In this document: one piece after another, positions 7,654 through 15,994 of the stretch | Layout: each line of letters opens with the position of its first letter | How positions within the stretch are numbered: position 1 is the stretch's first letter | Assembly (NCBI GenBank): GCA_023458755.1 | Contig: JAEWYE010000086.1 | Location: forward strand, 1-28,455 | Length of the DNA: 28,455 nucleotides | Reading direction: 5' to 3' | Source: Bacillota bacterium | GTDB taxonomy: Bacteria > Bacillota > Clostridia > Oscillospirales > Acutalibacteraceae | Program-made: the position numbers and the translations under genes | Notes under the pieces: model-generated | Database searches by the model: none | What the model was told of the DNA's origin: nothing | What the model saw: the letters and a program-made list of their open reading frames with translations, nothing else

Positions 7654-9321
7654 ATGCTAACGGATATTGAAATAGCACAGCAGGCAAAGCTTGTGCCGAT
7701 TTCAAAAATCGCATCGGAACTGGGAATTACAGAGGAGGAACTGGAGCCTTACGGAAGATTTAAGGCTAAGCTGAATGACAGTCTCTACAATCGCCTAAAA
7801 GACAGACCGGACGGAAAATTGATTTTGGTGACTGCCATTAATCCTACCCCAGCCGGTGAGGGGAAAACCACCACGACTGCCGGTTTGGGACAAGCCATGA
7901 AGAAAATCGGAAAAAACGCGATTATCGCATTGCGCGAGCCGTCACTCGGCCCTGTGTTCGGAATTAAGGGCGGAGCGGCAGGCGGCGGATATGCGCAAGT
8001 TCTGCCAATGGAGGACATCAACCTGCACTTTACGGGCGACATGCACGCCATTACTTCCGCCAACAATCTGCTTTGTGCCATGCTGGACAATCACATGCAG
8101 CAGGGCAATGCACTCGGCATCGACCAGCGCCGCATTTTGGTGAAACGCTGCCTTGATATGAACGACCGCGCGCTTCGCAGCATCGTTGTTGGCCTCGGCG
8201 GCAAAATCAACGGTGTTCCGCGTGAAGACGGATTTATTATTACGGTTGCAAGTGAAGTCATGGCAATTTTGTGCCTTGCCACGGATATTACCGACTTGAA
8301 GCGCCGTTTAGGTGATATTCTGGTAGCCTATACTTATGAGGGAACACCGGTTTATGCGCGTGACCTGCAGGCGGACGGCGCGATGGCTGCCCTGCTCAAA
8401 GATGCGATCAATCCGAATTTGGTACAAACATTGGAAGGTACGCCTGCCATTATGCACGGCGGCCCGTTTGCGAATATCGCGCACGGCTGCAATTCGGTGC
8501 GCGCGACCCGTTTGGCATTAAAGCTTGCCGATTACTGCATTACCGAGGCAGGCTTCGGTTCCGACCTTGGCGCGGAGAAGTTTTTTGACATCAAATGCCG
8601 CCTTGCCGGGCTTCGTCCGAGCGCGGTGGTTGTTGTTGCCACTGCACGTGCCCTCAAATACAACGGCGGTGTGCCGAAGGCGGATGTTGCTGCTGAAAAT
8701 CTGGATGCCCTCAAAGCCGGTATTGTAAACTTGGGTGTCCATATCGACAACATGCGAAAATACGGCCTGCCGGTTGTGGTGGCAATAAACCGCTTTTTAA
8801 ATGATTCCCCAAAAGAGCTGGATTATATTGAAAGCTACTGCCGTGAGCACAACGCGGATTTCGCTCTTTCCGAAGTGTTCGGAAAAGGCGGCGAGGGCGG
8901 TGTGGATTTGGCAAGAAAGGTTTGCGAAGCAGCGGAAAAACCGTCCGGCTTTGCTCCGATTTATTCACTTGATCTAACCATTGAGCAGAAAATAGAAACG
9001 ATTGCCAAAGAAATTTACGGCGCGGACGGTGTGACCTTTACAAATCAGGCAATCAAAGCACTCAAAGACATCAAAGCGTTAGGCGGGGACAAGCTTCCGG
9101 TCTGCATTGCGAAAACACAGTATTCGCTTTCCGACAATGCGGCGCTGCTGGGTAAGCCGACCGGTTTCCGCATTACCGTACGCGATTTGCGTCTGTCGAA
9201 CGGCGCGGGCTTTGTAGTTGCCTACGCGGGCGATATCATGACAATGCCCGGTCTGCCAAAAATGCCTGCCGCGCAAAAAATTAATGTGGACGGCAGCGGC
9301 CGTATTTCCGGCCTGTTCTAA
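7654..9321 (+). CDS. fhs: Formate--tetrahydrofolate ligase
   Basis: A 555-residue protein, the normal length for this enzyme. It makes 10-formyl-THF from formate, THF and ATP, feeding purine synthesis and, in acetogens, the methyl branch of the Wood-Ljungdahl pathway. The ATP loop TPAGEGKTTTT (65-75) is followed by the family block 'REPSLGPVFGIKGGAAGGGY', and the protein ends 'GRISGLF'. AAAGGA precedes ATG 7654 by about ten bases. It is the first gene of a likely five-gene operon (28-base gap to tsaE) behind a structured leader. No other Wood-Ljungdahl gene is visible here, so acetogenesis cannot be inferred. Confidence 0.98.
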   Translation: MLTDIEIAQQAKLVPISKIASELGITEEELEPYGRFKAKLNDSLYNRLKDRPDGKLILVTAINPTPAGEGKTTTTAGLGQAMKKIGKNAIIALREPSLGPVFGIKGGAAGGGYAQVLPMEDINLHFTGDMHAITSANNLLCAMLDNHMQQGNALGIDQRRILVKRCLDMNDRALRSIVVGLGGKINGVPREDGFIITVASEVMAILCLATDITDLKRRLGDILVAYTYEGTPVYARDLQADGAMAALLKDAINPNLVQTLEGTPAIMHGGPFANIAHGCNSVRATRLALKLADYCITEAGFGSDLGAEKFFDIKCRLAGLRPSAVVVVATARALKYNGGVPKADVAAENLDALKAGIVNLGVHIDNMRKYGLPVVVAINRFLNDSPKELDYIESYCREHNADFALSEVFGKGGEGGVDLARKVCEAAEKPSGFAPIYSLDLTIEQKIETIAKEIYGADGVTFTNQAIKALKDIKALGGDKLPVCIAKTQYSLSDNAALLGKPTGFRITVRDLRLSNGAGFVVAYAGDIMTMPGLPKMPAAQKINVDGSGRISGLF

Positions 9322-9349
9322 TCAGAAAATGTGAAAGGTAGTTTTCCGT

Positions 9350-9775
9350 ATGGTTGATATCGTCAGCTCTTCTCCTGCCATGACCGAAGAAATCGGCGAA
9401 AAGATTGCCGCACAGCTGAAAGGCGGAGAAGTAATCGCTCTGTTTGGCGGCATGGGTATGGGCAAAACCGCCTTTACCCGCGGCTTGGCGCGCGGCCTTG
9501 GCATTAAGGGCGGCGTTTCCAGTCCGACCTTCGCGCTGGTTCATGAATACCACGGCAAACTTACCGTTTATCATTTTGACATGTACCGCGTCAGCGGGTG
9601 GGATGACCTGTATTCCACCGGATTTTTCGATTATCTGGATACCGGTGCGGTGCTCGTCATTGAGTGGAGTGAAAACATTGAATCCGCTTTGCCGCCGAAT
9701 GCTATCCGCATTGAAATTGAATCGGGCGCAAATGAAAACGAGCGCATATTCCATGTGGAAGGCATTCAGATTTAA
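9350..9775 (+). CDS. tsaE: tRNA t6A synthesis ATPase TsaE
   Basis: A 141-residue P-loop protein, typical for TsaE, which works with TsaB and TsaD to install threonylcarbamoyl-adenosine at position 37 of ANN-decoding tRNAs. The Walker A motif GGMGMGKT spans residues 33-40. The family-specific 'SSPTF' (58-61) follows, then 'HFDMYR' (75-80) and 'IEWSENI' (104-110). An AAAGGTAG ribosome site lies about 11 bases before ATG 9350. It sits 28 bases after fhs and 89 bases before tsaB; the gap to tsaB contains a hairpin. Confidence 0.95.
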   Translation: MVDIVSSSPAMTEEIGEKIAAQLKGGEVIALFGGMGMGKTAFTRGLARGLGIKGGVSSPTFALVHEYHGKLTVYHFDMYRVSGWDDLYSTGFFDYLDTGAVLVIEWSENIESALPPNAIRIEIESGANENERIFHVEGIQI

Positions 9776-9800
9776 GAAAACACTTTTTATGCAAGGAGCT

Positions 9801-9842
9801 TGCCGGAAATTATACTGCGCCAAGCAATTGAAATTTCCGGCA
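9801..9842 (+). promoter_or_regulatory. Intercistronic hairpin between tsaE and tsaB
   Basis: An 11-bp perfect inverted repeat (9801-9811 with 9832-9842) with a 20-base loop, ending 5 bases before the GAAAGGA ribosome site of tsaB. No T-run follows, so it is not a normal terminator. It could act in RNA processing or in setting the tsaB level. Confidence 0.5.
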
Positions 9843-9864
9843 CAGCGAAAGGACAATCATCGTT

Positions 9865-10581
9865 ATGAGAATACTTGCTATTGATTCCTCAGCAATTTCA
9901 GCCTCCGCCGCGGTTCTGGAAGACGACCGGCTTTTGGGGGAATTTTTTATCAATACACGCCAGACACACAGCCAAACTTTAATGCCCATGGTGGAAAGCG
10001 TGCTGAAATGCACAAATGTTCCGCTTAACAGCATAGATCTGTTTGCGGTTTCGGCCGGCCCGGGTTCTTTTACCGGGGTAAGAATCGGTGTGGCATGCGT
10101 AAAAGGCATGGCTATGCCGCAAAAAAAGCCCTGTGCGGGTGTTTCTACTCTGGAAGCCATTGCTTATAATCTTGCTCACCTGGACGCGGTTGTCTGTGCT
10201 GTCATGGATGCACGCTGCGGTCAGGTATACAATGCTGTTTTTTCCTCGAATGGCGGGAATTTACAGCGCATCACCGAGGACAGAGCAATCTCCATTGAAG
10301 ACTTAACAAAAGAATGTAAGAGTATTGGTGAAAAATACACAAAACCGCTGTTTCTTGTTGGAGATGGAGCGAAATTGTGCTATAATACTTCTGGGTTTCA
10401 TGAGCTGAACGCTGTTCTGCCGCCGGAGCATCTGCTTTATCAGCGTGCGTTCGGGGTTGCAAAGTCTGCGGCGGCTCTTTACACCCAAGGAAAAACCGTC
10501 ACGCCGGCAGCTCTTGCGCCGATTTATCTGCGCTTGCCGCAGGCGGAACGAGAATTAAAAAAACATCAGAATAAAGGATAA
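9865..10581 (+). CDS. tsaB: tRNA t6A synthesis protein TsaB
   Basis: A 238-residue ASKHA-fold protein, the scaffold partner of TsaD in t6A synthesis. The N-terminal 'MRILAIDSSAISASAAV' phosphate-loop strand and 'VSAGPGSFTGVRIG' (residues 68-81) are diagnostic for TsaB. A GAAAGGACAA ribosome site precedes ATG 9865. In many Firmicutes tsaE-tsaB is followed by rimI and tsaD. Here rpiB follows after 12 bases instead, so tsaD must be encoded elsewhere. Confidence 0.95.
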   Translation: MRILAIDSSAISASAAVLEDDRLLGEFFINTRQTHSQTLMPMVESVLKCTNVPLNSIDLFAVSAGPGSFTGVRIGVACVKGMAMPQKKPCAGVSTLEAIAYNLAHLDAVVCAVMDARCGQVYNAVFSSNGGNLQRITEDRAISIEDLTKECKSIGEKYTKPLFLVGDGAKLCYNTSGFHELNAVLPPEHLLYQRAFGVAKSAAALYTQGKTVTPAALAPIYLRLPQAERELKKHQNKG

Positions 10582-10593
10582 TTAGGTGAAAGT

Positions 10594-11037
10594 ATGATCT
10601 ATTTAGGAGCAGACCACGGTGGCTATTTATTAAAGGAAGCAATAAAAAAGTATTTGGATGAAAACTCCATTGCCTATAACGATGTCGGCACATTCAGTGA
10701 GGATTCCGTAGACTATGCGCCGATTGCCGCAAAGGTTGCCCATGCGGTAGCAAACGGAGAGGCAGAAAAGGGTATTTTGTGCTGCGGTACCGGAATCGGT
10801 ATTTCTATTTCTGCAAACAAGGTAAAAGGAATCCGCGCTGCAGTCTGCGCAAACGCTTTCTGCGCGGAGATGACCCGCCGCCACAATGACGCAAATATTC
10901 TTTGCATGGGCGGCCGAGTAATCAATGAAGAACAGGCAGTCGAATTTACAAAGATATTCTTGAATACGCCTTTTGAGGGCGGCCGCCACGAAAGACGTAT
11001 CAATCAAATTGCCCAAATTGAAAACGGAGAACTATAA
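10594..11037 (+). CDS. rpiB: Ribose-5-phosphate isomerase B
   Basis: A 147-residue RpiB/LacAB-family isomerase interconverting ribulose-5-P and ribose-5-P. It supplies ribose for PRPP, the co-substrate of the Upp enzyme encoded next. Catalytic residues fit the family: 'GADHGG' with Asp7/His8, the catalytic-type Cys64 in 'CGTGIGISISANK', and His97 in 'RRHNDAN'. It begins 12 bases after tsaB with the site AGGTGAAAG. The Cys-based active site distinguishes it from the Glu-type enzymes of actinobacteria. LacA/LacB are less likely because they come as a pair. Confidence 0.95.
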   Translation: MIYLGADHGGYLLKEAIKKYLDENSIAYNDVGTFSEDSVDYAPIAAKVAHAVANGEAEKGILCCGTGIGISISANKVKGIRAAVCANAFCAEMTRRHNDANILCMGGRVINEEQAVEFTKIFLNTPFEGGRHERRINQIAQIENGEL

Positions 11038-11064
11038 ATAAAATAAAATTTTGGAGGCTGAAAA

Positions 11065-11697
11065 ATGGATCATCAGGTATTTGTCATGGACCATCCGCTC
11101 ATCCAGCATAAACTTACTTTTTTGCGTGATAAGGCGACGGGTTCAAAGGAATTTCGTTCTTTGGTAAGTGAAATCGCGATGCTTATGTGCTATGAGGCAA
11201 CACGCGATTTGCCTTTGGAAGACGTTCAAACCGAAACACCAATCGCTGTTGCAACCACAAAAGTAATTGCTGGCAGAAAGCTTGCTTTTGTACCGATTCT
11301 CCGGGCGGGACTTGGCATGGTAGACGGTGTGCTTGAAATGGTGCCAGCCGCGAAAGTCGGGCATATCGGTCTTTACCGTGACCACGAAACGCTGCAGCCG
11401 GTTGAGTATTACAGCAAGCTTCCGTTGGATATTAACGAGCGTGAGGTCATTGTACTGGATCCAATGCTTGCAACCGGTGGATCCTCCATCGACGCAATCA
11501 CAATTATTAAGCGCAGCCATCCGAAATGTATTAAATTTATGTGCATTATTGCCGCTCCGGAAGGCCTTGAGGCACTCACAAAGGCACATCCGGATGTGCA
11601 GGTCTATTGTGCGGCCGTTGATGATCATCTGAATGAAGTCGGCTACATTGTTCCGGGCCTCGGCGATGCCGGTGACCGTATTTTCGGCACTCTTTGA
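11065..11697 (+). CDS. upp: Uracil phosphoribosyltransferase
   Basis: A 210-residue enzyme converting uracil and PRPP to UMP in pyrimidine salvage. 'PILRAGLGMVDG' (77-88), the PRPP loop 'LDPMLATGGSS' (131-141) and the uracil-binding 'YIVPGLGDAGDR' near the C-terminus are all present. TTTTGGAGG precedes ATG 11065. It is the last gene of the fhs operon, 27 bases after rpiB, and is closed by a strong terminator. A uracil permease gene often accompanies upp but is absent here. Confidence 0.98.
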   Translation: MDHQVFVMDHPLIQHKLTFLRDKATGSKEFRSLVSEIAMLMCYEATRDLPLEDVQTETPIAVATTKVIAGRKLAFVPILRAGLGMVDGVLEMVPAAKVGHIGLYRDHETLQPVEYYSKLPLDINEREVIVLDPMLATGGSSIDAITIIKRSHPKCIKFMCIIAAPEGLEALTKAHPDVQVYCAAVDDHLNEVGYIVPGLGDAGDRIFGTL

Positions 11698-11727
11698 TTC
11701 ATTTTCAAAAATCCAAGACAAAAAATT

Positions 11728-11770
11728 ACCTCCTGCCACGGAATCTGTTCCGCTTGGCAGGAGGTTTCTT
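11728..11770. terminator. Terminator of the fhs-upp operon
   Basis: A long two-part stem: 11 bp perfect (11728-11738 with 11755-11765) capped by CGGAA/TTCCG (11739-11743 with 11748-11752) and a TCTG loop, then TTTCTT. On the minus strand it is followed by TTTTTTGTC-like sequence, so it can also end the convergent small gene that stops at 11780. Confidence 0.88.
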
Positions 11771-11779
11771 GTATGATTG

Positions 11780-11950
11780 TCAGATTTGTGAATTCCCTGT
11801 AATTCCCCGAATGCACTTGAGCAGGTCATCCAGCGAACAAATATCTTCACTGTAGCACGCAACCGCATTTTTTACGTTTTCAGGAAGAGCGGAATAATAT
11901 TGCTGGATTTCGGAATTGTGTTCGAGAAGGCTTGATAATCCATCTGTCAT
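11780..11950 (-). CDS. Small conserved protein, paralogue of 15995-16195
   Basis: A 56-residue soluble protein. The core reads 'YYSALPENV...C....ICSLDDLLKCIRGI', predicted to be two or three short helices. The start at 11950 is chosen because AAAGGAAG lies 6 bases upstream; the open frame extends 25 residues further with no ribosome site. It shares a pattern with the 66-residue protein at 15995-16195: M-x-D-G near the start, N-S-x-x-x-Y-Y/F-x-x-L-P-E-x-V in the middle, then I-x-S-x-x-D-L. Related small hydrophilic proteins are, from memory, common and multicopy in clostridial genomes, without known function. It is convergent with upp and shares its terminator. Confidence 0.72.
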   Translation of the reverse strand: MTDGLSSLLEHNSEIQQYYSALPENVKNAVACYSEDICSLDDLLKCIRGITGNSQI

Positions 11951-12179
11951 AATAAGCTTCCTTTCTTCGCAGACACAACCTATATATTCTTGTCTTACGC
12001 AAATAGTGTGGCTGAAAAGTTTCATTTTATTAACGGAAAATGATGGTTAAATTTTAACATAGGTTTGAAATATATTTGCAAATAAGGTGTTTCGTGCTAT
12101 TATATAATTATTGGTAATTTGTTTATCTTCGCCATGCAGAGGATTGGTAAGAAAATAAGTTTGGAAAGGCGTTAAACTT

Positions 12180-13112
12180 ATGGCAATCAGCAAAATGATG
12201 CGCGCCGTGCTAAAAGCACTTTCCTATCCGGATCTTGATATTAAGAAACATTACAGTCTGCAGCGGATGCTGGTGAACGCAACCAATTACCCGCTCAGAA
12301 AATCATCCTATAAAACCTGGGATCACGTGGTGTATTCGGGTGAACACAAGATTCCGGTGCGTATTTTTTTATCCTCTCAACAGGGTCCGCATAAAGTCCT
12401 GCTTTTTTTTCATGGCGGAGGCTGGGTAACGGGCAGTATGGACAGCTATGATAACGTGTGTGCGACACTGGCGGAAAAAATGAACCATACGGTTGTTTCG
12501 GTTGATTACCGGCTCGCTCCCGAAAACCGTTTTCCTGCCGGATTGGAAGACTGCTACCGGGTTGCGCTCGAGATTTTTACAAAACCAAGCCTTTTTAATG
12601 TGACGGCGGACCAAATTACCATAATCGGTGACAGCGCGGGCGGAAACCTTGCCGCCGCGGTTTCGCTGGCGGCACGTGACAGGGAAGAATTTTTACCGAC
12701 CCGCCAAATTTTGATTTATCCCTCTACCTTTAACGATCATACGGAACAGTCTCCGTTTCCGTCTGTCAGGGAAAACGGAACCGGCTATCTGCTTACGGCA
12801 AAGCGAATCTGTGACTATATGGATTTGTATCAATCCGGCGAAGAAGATTTGCAGAATCCGTATTTTGCCCCATTGCTGGCTTCTGATCTCAGCCGTCAGC
12901 CCAAAACCTTGATTATTACGGCAGAATATGACCCCCTGCGGGATGAGGGTGAGGCATATGGGAAAAAATTAAGAGAGTACGGAGTGAATGTGGAAATTCA
13001 CCGTATTCCCGATGCCCTTCACGGCTTCTTTTCGTTGCCGTATCTTTTTCCCCAAGTGCAAGAAAGCTATCGGCTGATTCATCATTTTTTAAGCGAGGAA
13101 GAACAAACGTGA
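12180..13112 (+). CDS. Alpha/beta hydrolase, HSL-type esterase
   Basis: A 310-residue carboxylesterase of the hormone-sensitive-lipase group. The oxyanion motif HGGGW is at 78-82, the nucleophile Ser152 lies in GDSAGG (150-155), and the other triad residues are Asp251 in 'DPLRDEG' and His281 in 'HGFF'. There is no signal peptide, so it acts in the cytoplasm. GGAAAGG lies about ten bases before ATG 12180. Its stop overlaps the GTG start of the next gene (GTGA), so it is coupled to an acyltransferase. Together with the membrane protein that follows, this suggests turnover of an acylated small molecule or lipid. The substrate is unknown. The upstream gap 12026-12179 has an AT-rich ATTATATAATTA near 12101 but no well-spaced promoter. 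Confidence 0.9.
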   Translation: MAISKMMRAVLKALSYPDLDIKKHYSLQRMLVNATNYPLRKSSYKTWDHVVYSGEHKIPVRIFLSSQQGPHKVLLFFHGGGWVTGSMDSYDNVCATLAEKMNHTVVSVDYRLAPENRFPAGLEDCYRVALEIFTKPSLFNVTADQITIIGDSAGGNLAAAVSLAARDREEFLPTRQILIYPSTFNDHTEQSPFPSVRENGTGYLLTAKRICDYMDLYQSGEEDLQNPYFAPLLASDLSRQPKTLIITAEYDPLRDEGEAYGKKLREYGVNVEIHRIPDALHGFFSLPYLFPQVQESYRLIHHFLSEEEQT

Positions 13113-14377
13113 TCAATAATGAGAGCAGCAAAAAGAATGTGAATTGGAATCGTTTGGATAATGCTGCAAAGATATTTCCTCCCACAAGCGATGAACGGGA
13201 TACCAAGGTATTTCGTTTTGCATGCGAATTATACGAGCCTGTGGAGCCTTCCGCTTTGCAGGAGGCACTGGATAAAACAATCGAAATGTTTCCTTCCTTT
13301 CAATGTATTTTAAAAGGAGGATTGTTTTGGTATTACCTTGAAAACTGTGATATTCAGCCGGTTGTGAAAGAAGAAAGCAACCCACCCTGCAGCACCATCT
13401 ACGACCGCAACCGAAAAAGCTTGCTTTTTGAAGTTACGTATTACCGAAACCGCATAAATTTCGAAGTTTATCATGCGTTAACCGATGGAACGGGTGCCCT
13501 GCAATTTTTGCGCTGTTTGGTTTTTCATTATTTGACTGACCGGCATGCCGATGATTTCAAAGATCGAATTCCGGTTTTTGACTACGACGCTTCCAACGCG
13601 CAGAAAAATGACGACAGCTTTCAGCGATATTATTCCGAAAAAAAGAAGCGGAAAAAAGAAAAACGCATTTTCGCTTATAAGCTGAACGGGCCAAGAGTAC
13701 TGGAAAATCGAATCAAAGTGATTGAAGGAACTGTTTCCGTAAAAAGTGTGCTCCAGGCGGCACATGATTATCACACAACGCTGACGGTTTTTTTGTCCGC
13801 AATTTTGATGTGCTCCATTTATCAGGAAATGACGGAACGTGATAAGAAACGACCGGTTGTCTTATCCATACCAGTCAATCTGCGCAATTATTTTTTCTCG
13901 GAAACCGCTCGGAATTTTTTTAGTATCATCAATGTGGGGTATGATTTCAGTAAAAACAGCGCGAAGCTGGAAGATGTTGTTGCGTGTTTGCATGACAGTT
14001 TTAAACGCGAACTGACCGCAGAGCGGCTGGGTGAAAGACTTAACATGCTTGCTTCTTTGGAGCATAATGTCTTTACACGCGCGGTACCGCGGGTGATAAA
14101 GGATATTGTTTTAAAAACGGCATCGAATTCCGCTGATAAAGAAGTTACCGCCGCGCTTTCCAATATCGGAAAAGTGGACATGCCGCCCGAACTTGCTCCT
14201 TATGTGCGTATGTTTGATGTTTTTGTGAGTACCAAAAAGCTGCAATTGTGCATGTGTTCTTACGGTGACACGCTCACCTTGAGTTTTACATCTTCGCTTG
14301 TCAGTGCGGAGGTGCAAAAGCATTTCTTTCGCACCTTAACCGATATGGGAATCGCGGTGGAACTAGCCGCAAACTAA
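13109..14377 (+). CDS. Condensation-superfamily acyltransferase (alcohol acetyltransferase-like)
   Basis: A 422-residue soluble protein of the chloramphenicol acetyltransferase/NRPS-condensation superfamily. The catalytic HxxxDG motif is HALTDG (residues 122-127), preceded by 'FEVYHALTDGTGALQF' as in alcohol acetyltransferases and PapA-like enzymes. Such enzymes transfer an acyl group from CoA or a carrier to a hydroxyl or amine. The GTG at 13109 is the likely start: AGGAAG lies about 8 bases upstream and it overlaps the hydrolase stop. There is no carrier or adenylation domain nearby, so it is a free-standing enzyme rather than part of a peptide synthetase. Wax-ester synthase or surface glycolipid acylation are alternatives. 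Confidence 0.82.
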   Translation: MINNESSKKNVNWNRLDNAAKIFPPTSDERDTKVFRFACELYEPVEPSALQEALDKTIEMFPSFQCILKGGLFWYYLENCDIQPVVKEESNPPCSTIYDRNRKSLLFEVTYYRNRINFEVYHALTDGTGALQFLRCLVFHYLTDRHADDFKDRIPVFDYDASNAQKNDDSFQRYYSEKKKRKKEKRIFAYKLNGPRVLENRIKVIEGTVSVKSVLQAAHDYHTTLTVFLSAILMCSIYQEMTERDKKRPVVLSIPVNLRNYFFSETARNFFSIINVGYDFSKNSAKLEDVVACLHDSFKRELTAERLGERLNMLASLEHNVFTRAVPRVIKDIVLKTASNSADKEVTAALSNIGKVDMPPELAPYVRMFDVFVSTKKLQLCMCSYGDTLTLSFTSSLVSAEVQKHFFRTLTDMGIAVELAAN

Positions 14378-14410
14378 TACGAATCTCCAATAATTGGATT
14401 TTTGTATTAG
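14374..14410 (+). promoter_or_regulatory. Hairpin overlapping the acyltransferase stop codon
   Basis: CTAATAC/GTATTAG (14374-14380 with 14404-14410) encloses TCCAA-TAA-TTGGA (14386-14398). The lower stem includes the TAA stop at 14375-14377. No T-run follows, so it is probably an intercistronic RNA element rather than a terminator. Confidence 0.45.
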
Positions 14411-14450
14411 CAAGTTTCTATGATTTTAAAATTTGTAAAAGGACGGAATC

Positions 14451-15116
14451 ATGAAATTCTGTAATAAGTGTAAACTATCCGTTGCGGGGCAAAAAAAACA
14501 TTGCCCGCTGTGTCAGAGCGAGCTTCAAGACTTAGATGCAGATACCCGCGAAATTTTTCCGGAGATCCCGACCATTTTTCATCAGTACAGTTTGTTTTTT
14601 CGCATTTTAATTTTAGCGTCTGTCGCTGCCGCCGTTGTGAGCGTTATGCTCAATGCAATGTTTCCGACTCCGGTTTGGTGGTCACTTTTTGTGCTTGCAG
14701 GAATCGCATGCTTTTGGATTGGTACCGCCATAGCCCTTTCAAAACGTACCAACATTCCGAAAAACATTCTGTACCAGGTTGTGCTGGTTTCCGCAATGGC
14801 CGTCGTATGGGACAACTGGACACACTGGCATGCGTGGTCGGTCAATTATGTGATTCCAATTGTTTGTGTCGGCGCGATGATCTCTATGGCGATTCTTGCA
14901 AAGGTTGCTAAACTCCACGTAAGGGATTACATGATTTATTTGATTATCGACGGCTTTTTTGGTATTGTTCCGATTGTTTTCTATTTTACCGGTCTTCTCA
15001 CGGTGCAGTATCCTTCGCTCATTTGTGTGGCGGCTAGTATTATTTCGCTGGTCGCTTTGCTGATATTTGAAGGGGATAATATGAGGAATGAGTTGAAGCG
15101 GAGACTGCATGTTTAA
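14451..15116 (+). CDS. Zinc-ribbon multi-spanning membrane protein (DUF6320-like)
   Basis: A 221-residue protein. An N-terminal zinc ribbon (Cys4, Cys7, Cys18, Cys21) is followed by a short linker and about six transmembrane segments from residue 47 to near the C-terminus, which ends with a basic tail. AAAAGGACGG precedes ATG 14451. From memory this matches the DUF6320 type, which in Clostridia tends to occur beside hydrolases and acyltransferases like the two upstream genes. The linkage supports a joint pathway at the membrane. The zinc ribbon is probably cytoplasmic and may recruit the two soluble enzymes. The molecular function is not known to me. Confidence 0.75.
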   Translation: MKFCNKCKLSVAGQKKHCPLCQSELQDLDADTREIFPEIPTIFHQYSLFFRILILASVAAAVVSVMLNAMFPTPVWWSLFVLAGIACFWIGTAIALSKRTNIPKNILYQVVLVSAMAVVWDNWTHWHAWSVNYVIPIVCVGAMISMAILAKVAKLHVRDYMIYLIIDGFFGIVPIVFYFTGLLTVQYPSLICVAASIISLVALLIFEGDNMRNELKRRLHV

Positions 15117-15175
15117 AATTTCTTGTGAATCCTTGCCTTATAAATAAAATTCTAAAAATGACAGAGGTGCATAGC

Positions 15176-15931
15176 ATGTCAAATGATAATCGGTTCGCGG
15201 TACTGATTGATGCGGACAACGTATCGGAAAAATATATTAAATTTATTCTGGACGAGCTTTCCAATGAAGGAACCATTACTTATAAACGTATTTACGGCGA
15301 TTGGACGAAACCCGCGCTCGGCTCTTGGAAGAATGTACTGCTCGCTAACTCCATCACGCCGATTCAGCAATACGGTTACACCACCGGCAAAAACGCCACC
15401 GATTCCGCGATGATTATCGACGCGATGGATATTTTATATTCGGGAAATATAGAAGGATTCTGTATCGTGTCCAGCGACAGCGATTTTACGCGGCTGGCAA
15501 GCAGACTTCGGGAATCGGGCAAATATGTGGTGGGCATGGGCGAAAAAAAGACGCCGACCGCCTTTATTGCCGCCTGCAATAAGTTTAAATATTTAGAGGT
15601 TTTGGTGCAGGATGTGCCGTCCAACTCGTTCGATGTGAATCCAGCCGTATCAGATACATCCGGGATCGCTCCACTGGAGGCGGTTCGCACGTCAGTTGAT
15701 GTTATCAGCAAGGCCATCGCGACGATTGCGGAAGAAACATCCGACGATGACGGCTGGGCGCCGTTAAGCGGAATCGGCAACACACTGATTAAGCGCTTTC
15801 CGGATTTTGATGTGCGTAATTATGGCTTTATCAAGCTTACTCCGTTTATTAAATCCCTCGGCTGTTTTGAGATTAAATCCATGGCAAGCAAGGATTTGAA
15901 TGTAAAGCTGATTTATATCCGAAAAAAGTAA
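15176..15931 (+). CDS. NYN-domain ribonuclease-like protein with LOTUS/OST-HTH domain
   Basis: A 251-residue protein. The NYN (PIN-like) domain covers about residues 1-145: 'VLIDADN' with Asp12 and Asp14, 'GDWTK' (41-45), 'ATDSAMIIDAMDIL' around Asp76, and 'VSSDSDF' with Asp101 and Asp103. These are the acidic metal-binding positions, all retained, so nuclease activity is plausible. Residues about 175-250 form an OST-HTH/LOTUS RNA-binding domain ('DGWAPLSGIGNTL...FDVRNYG..KLT.FIKSL'). The start at 15176 has AGAGGTG 7 bases upstream. An open frame continues to 15125 without a ribosome site. It lies 59 bases after the membrane protein gene and may be read with it. Its RNA target is unknown. Confidence 0.88.
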   Translation: MSNDNRFAVLIDADNVSEKYIKFILDELSNEGTITYKRIYGDWTKPALGSWKNVLLANSITPIQQYGYTTGKNATDSAMIIDAMDILYSGNIEGFCIVSSDSDFTRLASRLRESGKYVVGMGEKKTPTAFIAACNKFKYLEVLVQDVPSNSFDVNPAVSDTSGIAPLEAVRTSVDVISKAIATIAEETSDDDGWAPLSGIGNTLIKRFPDFDVRNYGFIKLTPFIKSLGCFEIKSMASKDLNVKLIYIRKK

Positions 15932-15956
15932 CAGCGCAAAAGCATTGTATAGTAAG

Positions 15957-15984
15957 AAAAGCGGGGCAATCACGCTCCGCTTTT
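15957..15984. terminator. Bidirectional terminator
   Basis: An 11-bp stem (15957-15967 with 15974-15984, one G-U pair) with a 6-base loop is bordered by AAAA and TTTT, so it works for the plus-strand NYN gene and the convergent minus-strand small gene. Confidence 0.8.
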
Positions 15985-15994
15985 ACTGTATTCT

